Positions 53,711 through 61,760 of a stretch of 64,000 nucleotides of DNA are shown piece by piece; the first letter of the stretch is position 1, and each line of letters starts with the position of its first letter. The DNA is from an uncultured Lachnospiraceae bacterium (GTDB lineage: Bacteria > Bacillota > Clostridia > Lachnospirales > Lachnospiraceae), in NCBI GenBank assembly GCA_947589305.1, contig CANQAP010000003.1:1-64000 (forward strand), read 5' to 3'. The notes beneath the pieces are model-generated. The model did not search any database, was not told the origin of the DNA, and saw only the letters and a program-made list of their open reading frames with translations. Made by a program: the position numbers and the translations under genes.

Positions 53711-53854
53711 TTATCTCTTATTCTCGCAAGTCTGGTTTCCTACCGTACAAGAAGTCTTACAAGCTGATTGGCAGGACGTCTGGCATTCGCCGCATCCGCC
53801 TTTTGCCATTGTGCTTTTCAATGTCTTATCCGTCAACGTCTTAACGTGTTTCAT
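53711..53854 (-). CDS. scfA: SCIFF six-cysteine peptide precursor
   Basis: 47 aa, too short for ordinary gene calling; ATG at 53854 with AAAGGAGG. The sequence begins MKHVKTLTDKTLKSTMAKGG and continues with Cys at 21, 24, 28, 32, 36 and 43, the six cysteines in forty-five residues that define SCIFF. Residues C32 and Thr37 occupy the positions linked by a thioether in the studied clostridial CteA. Ribosomally made and modified by the maturase next door; the biological role of SCIFF is not known, though it is almost universal in Clostridia. Confidence 0.97.
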   Translation of the reverse strand: MKHVKTLTDKTLKSTMAKGGCGECQTSCQSACKTSCTVGNQTCENKR

Positions 53855-53930
53855 CACAACATCCTCCTTTATATCTCATAACTTTCATGAGTATAGCATA
53901 CTTTTTCAACGCATGCAAGAACCGATGCTG

Positions 53931-55211
53931 TCAGATTTTAATCAGCTTATCAGCATAAAAATCTTCTATCACCTTACAAAATGCCTCTGAATTCCGTTCA
54001 GCCATACAGAAATTCTTCTTTTGGTTTTCAATCGTCTTCTTAAATGCCAGCAATTCGTATCGGATTCCTTCTCCTTCCAGTTGATAATAGTATCGCTTAT
54101 TATCAGCCGGATTTTCATACCGTACCTCGAAATAATCGGTTTTCCACCATGGCGCCGGAACATAAACGTAACCTTTCGTTCCCGAAACGATCAGTTCTCC
54201 TTCCGACTTCACGCCTTTCCCTACTTTAATCGACGCTACGGCATGCGGATAACAAAAATCAATTTTGGTAAACAGGTCATTTCCATCCTCGTCAAAATGG
54301 GTATAAATCGTCTTATTTAAATATGCCGTTCCGAGGATATCAAACACCGGAAGCATTGCCGTAGGACCCCATTCGCAAATGCTGTTCCATGTATCTTCGT
54401 TCATTTCCCGAATACTTGTGCAGGTAGCATCTACTGCAAACACATCCCCGATCTTGCCAGCTTTGATCAAAAGCAGAAGCCGTGCGTATGCCGTAGAAAA
54501 AGCCGTTTTACAGGAATCCATTAGGATACAGTTACGATCGGCGGCGATCTCTAACAGTTCTTTGTATTGTGCCACCGATAACGCCATGGGAGATTCACAG
54601 AGAACATGTTTGTCCGCCTGCAAGGCTGTCTTGACGTGTTCATAGTGATATTTTGGCAGAGAGGCGATATAAACGGCATCCGAAGCCGACAGAAACCGTT
54701 CCAACTCTTGTTTGTCCATATCGTTCCGCAAGGATACATCACTGATCTCCAGTCCGTTTACATATTTACTTTCATGGGCAAATTTATCAACCAACAGAGC
54801 AGCGCCGACACATCCCAGCCTGATCTTTCTCTGTTCCGCCCGTATGTCTGAACTGGAAACCCCTTCCGTGCGTTCCAAATAGATGACCTTGCAATAGTCA
54901 TTCAGATAATCAAACTGTCCGAACCAATCACTCCCCACCGTAAAAATATCGATTTCATAGCGGCGGATGTCATCGATTTTCTGCCCCTCATATTCCTCAA
55001 TGATGATCTCATCTGCCAAACCGGTAGCGCGAACCGCTTCTATTCTTTCCATCAGCGACTGACGGACATTGATCTTACCGCGTGTTTTATCATAGTCATC
55101 CGACGTCACGCCTACCACCAGATAATCTCCCAACGCCCTTGCCCGTTCAAGCAGGCGGATATGTCCGCGGTGCAGGAGATCGAATGTGCCATAGGTAATT
55201 ACTTTTATCAT
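53931..55211 (-). CDS. Cytidylyltransferase fused to Gfo/Idh/MocA-type dehydrogenase
   Basis: 426 aa from the ATG at 55211. Residues 1-130 are a TagD-type nucleotidyltransferase with GTFDLLHRGHIRLLERA, SDWFGQFDYL and RTEGVSSSDIR. Residues about 135-426 look like a Gfo/Idh/MocA oxidoreductase: LGCVGAALLVDKFAHE as the dinucleotide-binding start (the usual GxGxxG is degenerate), ADKHVLCESPMALS with the Glu-Ser-Pro replacing the usual EKP, and a C-terminal beta-sheet domain. Such enzymes might oxidise and then activate a polyol-phosphate or amino-polyol to a CDP-sugar for a surface polymer. Follows an aminotransferase gene by 12 bases. Confidence 0.8.
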   Translation of the reverse strand: MIKVITYGTFDLLHRGHIRLLERARALGDYLVVGVTSDDYDKTRGKINVRQSLMERIEAVRATGLADEIIIEEYEGQKIDDIRRYEIDIFTVGSDWFGQFDYLNDYCKVIYLERTEGVSSSDIRAEQRKIRLGCVGAALLVDKFAHESKYVNGLEISDVSLRNDMDKQELERFLSASDAVYIASLPKYHYEHVKTALQADKHVLCESPMALSVAQYKELLEIAADRNCILMDSCKTAFSTAYARLLLLIKAGKIGDVFAVDATCTSIREMNEDTWNSICEWGPTAMLPVFDILGTAYLNKTIYTHFDEDGNDLFTKIDFCYPHAVASIKVGKGVKSEGELIVSGTKGYVYVPAPWWKTDYFEVRYENPADNKRYYYQLEGEGIRYELLAFKKTIENQKKNFCMAERNSEAFCKVIEDFYADKLIKI

Positions 55212-55223
55212 GCGTACCACTCC

Positions 55224-56282
55224 TTACTGATCCAGTTGAAAAAGTGCTTCCGCAAACACTTTCATATATTGCTTTTCGCCAATCGTGATACGAAGGCAAT
55301 CCCCAAAATCACCGACGGCAGAGTAAGCTTTGATCAATATCTTTTTTTCACTCTTCATCCGTTCCACGATCGACTTGGCATCCGTTCTCGGCTTGATAAA
55401 CAAAAAATTCCCTGCCTCGCCCTTATGCCTGTAACCGTTTGCATCCAAGACATCAATGAGATATGCCCTGCCTTCTTGAAATTTACGGATCAGATCCTCC
55501 AGCATCCCCGGTGTTTCCAAGACCGCTTCCGCAAATTTCATGGCAATCGCATTGATATTATGCGGTGTACAGAGTTTTTGCACCATTTGAACGCCTTCCT
55601 GCCAGCCTGCAACATACCCAAGCCGACAGCCAGCCATCGAAAACAGTTTGGAAAACGTCCGAGTGACAAAGACATGTTCCCGTTCCAAAGCATATCTGAT
55701 AAATGTTCCGGGATAAAAATAATGATACGCTTCATCCACAAGCACCGTGATCTGCTTTTCTTCTGCCACAGCCATCATCTGTTCAAACTCATCCTCTGTA
55801 TATACATTTCCCATCGGATTATTCGGATTCAAAAGGATCAATAGCTGTGTATCATTGGTCAGTTGGGCAAGAATATGATTTACATCCATGGTCAGGTCAT
55901 CCTGATATGGCACCGGGATAAAATCCCTCCCATACATCTCGGAATACACCTGAAACATGAAGTACGACGGCACAACGCCGACAATCCGACCGTGTTCGGA
56001 AGTATATGCCTGAATGATATACCGGATCCCTTCGGCTGAACCGTTGACCAGACAGAGCCGGTTGACATCCGTTCCAAGATGATCTGCCAATACCTGTTTA
56101 AAATGCAAGGTTTCCGGATACTGTGCAATGCACTGCGGGGTTACTTCCGCAAGCACCTTTTTGACAAACTCCGGAGGCAGTCCGCCCGGATTTTCATTTA
56201 AATCAAGACGCAGGTATCCCGCTCTTTCATTCTGATCAAATATTCTGTACAGGTTCACAAGATTTGGATTGAGATAATACAT
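55224..56282 (-). CDS. HisC-like PLP aminotransferase
   Basis: 352 aa. Class I/II fold with NENPGG near the start, LNPNNPMGNVY, DEAYHYFYP and the PLP lysine in RTFSKLFSMAG. Histidinol-phosphate aminotransferase-like, but with no other histidine genes nearby; in this cluster it more probably aminates an intermediate of a surface-glycan or activated-polyol pathway together with the fused dehydrogenase. Start ATG with AGGAAG. Confidence 0.85.
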   Translation of the reverse strand: MYYLNPNLVNLYRIFDQNERAGYLRLDLNENPGGLPPEFVKKVLAEVTPQCIAQYPETLHFKQVLADHLGTDVNRLCLVNGSAEGIRYIIQAYTSEHGRIVGVVPSYFMFQVYSEMYGRDFIPVPYQDDLTMDVNHILAQLTNDTQLLILLNPNNPMGNVYTEDEFEQMMAVAEEKQITVLVDEAYHYFYPGTFIRYALEREHVFVTRTFSKLFSMAGCRLGYVAGWQEGVQMVQKLCTPHNINAIAMKFAEAVLETPGMLEDLIRKFQEGRAYLIDVLDANGYRHKGEAGNFLFIKPRTDAKSIVERMKSEKKILIKAYSAVGDFGDCLRITIGEKQYMKVFAEALFQLDQ

Positions 56283-56310
56283 TTTCTTCCTCCGGCTCCA
56301 GTCATCAGCA

Positions 56311-57591
56311 TCACGCCCCGCTGCCTTTTTTCTTAGGATTCCTGATATTCCACCACGCCACTTTTTGACGGTTTCCCCATATATATTTCGAGATCAGAAG
56401 CCTGATCGTCGGTCGTTTTGCCCATTTTTTATTCAGCGACTGATAATCCATTGCTCCCTCTAAGTCGTGCATGAATTCGCCCCGCATCGGATTTTCACTG
56501 ATATGCTTATACATGGGACCCTGATATTTTAAAGCCTCTTCCAAATTCAGTTCGTGACCGTACATCATTTTTGAGGCTTTTTTGAACAGATCTTTTCCGT
56601 TTTCCGTATTACAGACCACAAGGGAAGCGCCGCCATTTCTGCCGTATAACTCCGGACAATATAGATGCACGCCCCACAAATCCCCGAGCGTGATATCCGC
56701 AGCACGGTCCGTTGTCGTAAACTGGCATTGATAGCAGGACGGTCGGCTCATTAAATGATCTAACCATATGGACCAAAACGGATTCACCCAACGATCCCGT
56801 TTGATGGTCTTCTTACGTACTCTTTTATCCGCATACTGAACATCTCCCTGCTCCCGTCTGCCGGTTTCGTCTCTCCGCTCGGAAATGTCTGTCTTTTCCG
56901 CTTCAAAATCCCATCTTCCGGACGCAAACAAGGATTTACCGGTATATCGATAATCGATCGCGTCAATTCCACAACCGTATTTTTTCTTTAAATGACATTC
57001 ATACTTTTGCATATAGAGCGGACTCGGAACTCCTTCACATATCACTTCCACGGTCAGCAATCGTTCCTGATCACAGTTCCCCAAATATTTCTTTAACCCC
57101 GCGATCTGGCAGGGAGTGCCGGAAAAAAGCACTTTTTTGCCTTCTTTTAAAAACTCTTTACATTGTCTGTACGAATGTCCGATGTTGCTTTGGGAATACT
57201 TTGATTTTTGAAACCTATGCACTTCCCTTATGTCTGTAATATAACTATGGAAAACCAGTAATCCCTTTGCTTCCGCTCCGAACACTGCATAGTTTTCATC
57301 ACAAAAGGTTTCGGCAATGGCTGAAAATGCCCCGCCGGAAGTCGAATCAAACCGCACGCCGGGATCTAAATGGTATCCGCCCCAAACATACTTCTGAACG
57401 GTGTTCTGCATGGTATTCCCGTATGGACAGACATGCCGGCACAATCCACAGCCGATACATCGATCCGTGTCGATCACAGGATATCGGAAGCCTTCTTCAT
57501 CCTCGAGCATCCTGACGGCGTCTTTTTCACATACCTGTACACATGCCTCGCATCCAAAACATTCTTGTTTCTCTCCGGTATCCAAATACAT
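56311..57591 (-). CDS. F420 hydrogenase/dehydrogenase beta subunit-like Fe-S protein
   Basis: 426 aa from the ATG at 57591 (AGGTGA). Two ferredoxin-type 4Fe-4S motifs at the start: CFGCEACVQVC and CIGCGLCRHVC, then an FrhB-type domain with GGAFSAIAETF, FSGTPCQIAGLKKYLG, CEGVPSP and ITLGDLWG. In Firmicutes such proteins often sit beside polysaccharide pyruvyltransferases in capsule loci, as here, with unknown redox role. Residues about 230-260 are a Lys/Arg/Asp-rich insert. Confidence 0.85.
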   Translation of the reverse strand: MYLDTGEKQECFGCEACVQVCEKDAVRMLEDEEGFRYPVIDTDRCIGCGLCRHVCPYGNTMQNTVQKYVWGGYHLDPGVRFDSTSGGAFSAIAETFCDENYAVFGAEAKGLLVFHSYITDIREVHRFQKSKYSQSNIGHSYRQCKEFLKEGKKVLFSGTPCQIAGLKKYLGNCDQERLLTVEVICEGVPSPLYMQKYECHLKKKYGCGIDAIDYRYTGKSLFASGRWDFEAEKTDISERRDETGRREQGDVQYADKRVRKKTIKRDRWVNPFWSIWLDHLMSRPSCYQCQFTTTDRAADITLGDLWGVHLYCPELYGRNGGASLVVCNTENGKDLFKKASKMMYGHELNLEEALKYQGPMYKHISENPMRGEFMHDLEGAMDYQSLNKKWAKRPTIRLLISKYIWGNRQKVAWWNIRNPKKKGSGA

Positions 57592-57592
57592 G

Positions 57593-58714
57593 TCATTCAC
57601 CTAACGCTTCCAGTTCATATGCCAGAAATTCCAACGAATCCTTCCTTGCCGCCTCCAGCTTCTTATGCACCGCATCATAATCGATTACCTGCGGTTCCCC
57701 GCCGGCATCCTCTGTGATCAAACGGTCCGACAGTCCCAATGAGTTCAACAGCTCCGGTATCTTAACGCCGCTCTGCTCCCGTACAAAGACATAAAACGGT
57801 TTCCGATACTGTATGCAGAAGATCGATCCATGGAAAGAATTCGTCACCACAAATTCGGCATATTTGATCAGTGACAGAAACTCTTCGACTCCCGCCTCAT
57901 AACACATAATATGGCGGTCAGCATAATCTGCACGCAGACTGATATCCACGACCTTCCATCCATTCTCCTGTGCCAGCCTGTCCGCATAATCGTACATGGC
58001 TTTATTATAACGTCTTGAATACAACAGCAGATATCTGCCTTATATGATTCTCGGCGCAGCGATCGCATCGTAATCGGATGCTGTCAGCAAAAGTGTCGGA
58101 TCGATCACCTGCCGTACCGGCGCCGTCGTATGGTCTGCTACAAAGGAAAGCATCTGCCGCTCCCGCAGCCCGATCGCCTTAAAATTACCCACACGTCTGC
58201 CAATCTCCCGATAAATCTCTTTCGTCAGAGTCGGATCGCCAAAGCTGGCGGCATACGCTACGGAATGTCCGATCATATTTTGAAATTCCGCCCAATAACC
58301 ATCGTCGAATCCAAACTCATCCGGACAAAAAATCGTATCGCTGCCGCAGATGAATTTTTCAATTTTCTCATTTTCGGAGATCTCCAAGAAATTTGCAGAG
58401 GTATATTTTTGACCTGTCCTTACAAAACGCTCTCTGTAAAACCTTTCAAATTTATCATAATTTTCTCGGATCGCAGGCATGGACCATTCGCACAGCCTGC
58501 GGGATTCTTCGTCTTGGTCCCACATATTCCGAAACGGATTCAACGGATCTTTATCCAAAAGAATATCCGGACAGTAATCCACTAAAACCGGCTCATATTC
58601 TCCCCGGCTTTGTCTTGCCAGCGTCGTATACAATGCCCATGACTGCAGTGCAGAACCATAGTTTGTAAAATTGCAGTAAATATTATATGAAACTATTCCT
58701 ATCCTGTACGCCAT
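57593..58714 (-). pseudogene. Polysaccharide pyruvyltransferase-family gene split by one in-frame TAA
   Basis: From the ATG at 58714 (GAGG upstream) the frame reads RIGIVSYNIYCNFTNYGSAL and on to a TAA at 58040-58042 in APRII-stop-GRYLLLYSRRYN; the second part continues in frame to 57593 with the conserved VVTNSFHGSIFCIQY block. Without the stop it would encode about 373 aa, a normal PS_pyruv_trans protein. The codon was probably Lys, Gln or Glu. The second part starts with TTG 15 bases later, but both halves are needed for the fold. A sequencing error or a fresh nonsense mutation explains it. Confidence 0.8.
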
Positions 58715-58784
58715 ACCCTTCCTCATTTGCAGATTATTGTTCATTTTTTACCATTATAATATAATATCATCAGGCAAAAATCAA

Positions 58785-58824
58785 GGATACATATCGGCAG
58801 ACAGCGTCCTGCCGATACGTATCC
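58785..58824 (-). terminator. Strong terminator between TIGR04086 gene and glycan cluster
   Basis: GGATACATATCGGCAG (58785-58800) and CTGCCGATACGTATCC (58809-58824) form a 16-bp stem with one mismatch and an 8-base loop, followed by a T-rich tract on the minus strand, 34 bases after the stop of the membrane protein gene. Confidence 0.8.
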
Positions 58825-58858
58825 TAATGAATGCCATGAATCCTGCATGTAGGTTTTC

Positions 58859-59260
58859 TTAACTTAACATTCCTCCCAGCATACCGCCTCCCAGACAAAG
58901 CAGACAGGCGGCAATACTCGCGGTCGAGATCATATCCATACTGGCGCTCAGGATCAGGGATACGCCGTAAATGATCAGAATATACAGCCCTCCTAACAAC
59001 AGCCCCCAGAAAAACTTCCGTTCCTTTACCCGCTTACCGGTAATAAACCCGCCGATAAACGACGCAAGGACATAGATCGCCATGATCACTATATTGACAA
59101 CCGTTTCCGTTAAGCTCCATTTATAAATGGCAAATGCCAATGCCAGAAGCGCAATCCCCGTAAAAATATACGCCGCGACCAGCGATTTGATAACCTCCAA
59201 AACTTTCATTGATTTTGACACATGATCCCGCCTTTCTGCATATATAAACTCCGTTTTCAT
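58859..59260 (-). CDS. TIGR04086-family membrane protein
   Basis: 133 aa with four membrane helices: LVAAYIFTGIALLALAFAIY, VVNIVIMAIYVLASFIGGF, FWGLLLGGLYILIIYGVSLI and a last Ala/Gly-rich helix. Small membrane proteins of this kind are typical for Clostridia; their function is unknown. The ATG at 59260 has no strong binding site; a GTG at about 59221 could be the true start. Confidence 0.75.
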   Translation of the reverse strand: MKTEFIYAERRDHVSKSMKVLEVIKSLVAAYIFTGIALLALAFAIYKWSLTETVVNIVIMAIYVLASFIGGFITGKRVKERKFFWGLLLGGLYILIIYGVSLILSASMDMISTASIAACLLCLGGGMLGGMLS

Positions 59261-59328
59261 TCAACCATATTAAAGGTTATGCAGAAGGTTGTATCAAATA
59301 GAACCGAAAAATGATATTCGGAATGGAA

Positions 59329-59357
59329 TTGTGATTTTATATCCGATATGGTACAGT
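59329..59357 (+). promoter_or_regulatory. Possible promoter of the GH3 gene
   Basis: TTGTGA (59329-59334), 17-bp spacer, TACAGT (59352-59357) lie about 30 bp before the GH3 start. The -10 is poor; no operator or cre-like site was clear. Confidence 0.25.
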
Positions 59358-59387
59358 AACAGCAAATGATGATCTTGGAGGTATATC

Positions 59388-61760
59388 ATGGCAAATACAC
59401 AGGAACATGCAATTCAGGATTGCTTGCAGAAAATGACACTGGACGAAAAAATACATCTGTTGACCGGAGGCAGCTCGTTTGGAAGTTATCCGGTGGAACG
59501 TCTGGGCATTCCACGTATTCAATATCTTGATGGCGGAACCGGTATGAATTGGGAACAGTTAATGGGGGACTGGATGAATCTGGACGCAGGCACGGTCCGC
59601 AAGATCCTCTCCCACTTTAATGAACCGGAAACCCTATCCGATGACGAACAGGCTATCCGTCAGGATTTTCTCCGTCTCCTGAAAGAACATGGATGCACAA
59701 CCGAGCAACCGGACTGCTATCCGCCCGGCATCCTGCTCGGCGCCACTTGGAGTCCGGAAACCGTCTATGACTGCGGCAGAGCCTTAGGCATGGACGCTTT
59801 GAACTACCATGTTGATATCCTTCTTGGCACCCCGAACGTCAATCTGCATCGGGATCCGTTAAACGGTCGTCTGTTCGAGGGGTATTCGGAGGATCCGTGT
59901 CTAGTCAGTACGCTTGCTCCCGAACTGGTAAAAGGCGTCCAATCATCCGGCGTATTAGCGAATGTCAAACACTTTGCCGCCAATAACTTAGAGGCATACC
60001 GTCAGGGGATTGACGAACATATTCCCGAACGTGTCCTGCGTGAACTGTATTTACCGGGATTCCGGGCATGCGTGCAGGAGGGCGGCGTAAAAACGCTGAT
60101 GACCGCTTATAACAAGATCAACGGAACCGCATGTACGGAAAACCAGTGGCTGATTCAGGACGTCCTGCGTGACGAATGGGGATATGGGGATCGTCTGGTC
60201 ATTTCCGACTGGGGCGCCGTTTATCACCAAGATGCCGCGATTGCGGCAGGCAACGATATTGATATGCCGGGTCCCAGAGACGAATCTGCCGTATACGAAG
60301 CCCTTCTAAACGGCAGTCTCACAGAAGACGCCGTAAATACAGCCGTCCTGCATATGTTACATGCCATCTTTTCCACACCGACCGGACATGCCTGCCTGTC
60401 ATCGTCCGATCCAACGGATCCGAATCCGGAGGATTCCTCCGAGTTCCGAAAACAAGCCGCCTACCGAGCGGTCACGGAAGGGGCGGTCCTGTTGAAAAAT
60501 GAAGCCTTTGCTTTACCGATCCCTGTCGGCAGCCGGATTACATTTGTAGGACCTGCCACGGCTCATTTTCATGATTGCGGAGACGGAAGCGCAAGAGTAT
60601 ACACCAATAAAACCACCGGTCTTTATGAGTCCTTCCTATCGGACAGCGGCTATACCTGCAGATACTTGGAGCAGGTAAAACCCGATTGTTTTGCCGATTG
60701 TGAATATGCCGTCCTTACCGTTTTTGTTCAGGGTCAGGAAGGCAGAGACCGTGAAAGTCTGCAATTATCCGACGCCCAGCAGCAGGAAATCCTGTCCGCC
60801 ATCGCTCAATGCAGGAAATCCCATACGCGGATCATCCTACTGCTCAACGTGTGCGGACCGGTAGATCTGCGATTCTGTCTTGAGGATATCGATGCGGTCC
60901 TTTGTATCTTTTTTCCGGGCATGGAGGGCGGACACGGCGTAAAAGACCTGTTGACCGGAGCCGTGAATCCGTCCGGCAAACTTCCGCTCACTTTCCCGAA
61001 ACGGATCGAAGACTGTCCGACCTTTTGCAATCGTCCGTCTCCGGACTGGACGTTAAATTACGGAGAAGGTTTATATGTGGGATATCGATACTATGATAAA
61101 AAAGATATAGAGCCTCTTTATCCGTTCGGATACGGATTGAGTTACACGACTTTTGAATTATCCGATCCGCAACCCGCCTGTCCTTTTGTGCTTTCCATGG
61201 AAGATGAGATCGTCATCTCCTGCCGATTGACCAATACCGGTCAGCAGGCAGGCAGCGAAGTGGTACAGCTATATGTCAATGATACGGTTGCAACGCTTGA
61301 AAAACCGCTGCGGGAATTAAAAGACTTTCGGAAAGTGTATCTCACACCTTCCGAAAGTCAAGAGATTCTCTTCCGAATACCGGTGCAGGCACTTGCCTGC
61401 TTTGATCCGGTCTATAAAACATGGGCGGTCGAAGCCGGTGAATACCGGTTCTATATCGGCACTTCTTCCCGTCAGCTCAAAGAGCCGGTCTCTCTGACCG
61501 TGCAGGGAAAAAGCTGCTATGATTTCCAAGCGGAAACCGCGTTTATCCGTATCATGGACCACCCTTTGGCTTATCCTGCTCTTTTGGACGCCTGTGCCAA
61601 ATACGGCATTACCGAATCGGATTTCCAAGGATTTGCGGTGTATACCCCGTATTTCAGTCTCGAACGCGTATTAAACGGCGTCTTGGGCTGGAAACTGAAA
61701 GGAGACGCCTTAGAAGCCGCCAAGAACGAACTTTATCGCTTATTGGCAGCGATCAGGTAA
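59388..61760 (+). CDS. Glycoside hydrolase family 3 (beta-glucosidase type)
   Basis: 790 aa, ATG with GGAGGT, no signal peptide, so cytoplasmic. GH3 N-terminal barrel with K194-H195 (ANVKHFAANN) and the nucleophile D274 in VISDWGAVYH; the C-terminal alpha/beta sandwich with FFPGMEGGHGVKDLLTGAVN, then PSGKLPLTFP; and the fibronectin-like domain with YPFGYGLSYTTFEL. It probably cleaves beta-linked gluco- or xylo-oligosaccharides taken up by the cell. Its last 28 bases overlap the 3' end of the opposite-strand gene. Confidence 0.93.
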   Translation: MANTQEHAIQDCLQKMTLDEKIHLLTGGSSFGSYPVERLGIPRIQYLDGGTGMNWEQLMGDWMNLDAGTVRKILSHFNEPETLSDDEQAIRQDFLRLLKEHGCTTEQPDCYPPGILLGATWSPETVYDCGRALGMDALNYHVDILLGTPNVNLHRDPLNGRLFEGYSEDPCLVSTLAPELVKGVQSSGVLANVKHFAANNLEAYRQGIDEHIPERVLRELYLPGFRACVQEGGVKTLMTAYNKINGTACTENQWLIQDVLRDEWGYGDRLVISDWGAVYHQDAAIAAGNDIDMPGPRDESAVYEALLNGSLTEDAVNTAVLHMLHAIFSTPTGHACLSSSDPTDPNPEDSSEFRKQAAYRAVTEGAVLLKNEAFALPIPVGSRITFVGPATAHFHDCGDGSARVYTNKTTGLYESFLSDSGYTCRYLEQVKPDCFADCEYAVLTVFVQGQEGRDRESLQLSDAQQQEILSAIAQCRKSHTRIILLLNVCGPVDLRFCLEDIDAVLCIFFPGMEGGHGVKDLLTGAVNPSGKLPLTFPKRIEDCPTFCNRPSPDWTLNYGEGLYVGYRYYDKKDIEPLYPFGYGLSYTTFELSDPQPACPFVLSMEDEIVISCRLTNTGQQAGSEVVQLYVNDTVATLEKPLRELKDFRKVYLTPSESQEILFRIPVQALACFDPVYKTWAVEAGEYRFYIGTSSRQLKEPVSLTVQGKSCYDFQAETAFIRIMDHPLAYPALLDACAKYGITESDFQGFAVYTPYFSLERVLNGVLGWKLKGDALEAAKNELYRLLAAIR

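Noticed and set aside
55224..56282. True histidine-biosynthesis hisC
   Set aside because: No other his genes nearby; the neighbours are glycan-type genes, so only HisC-like is claimed.
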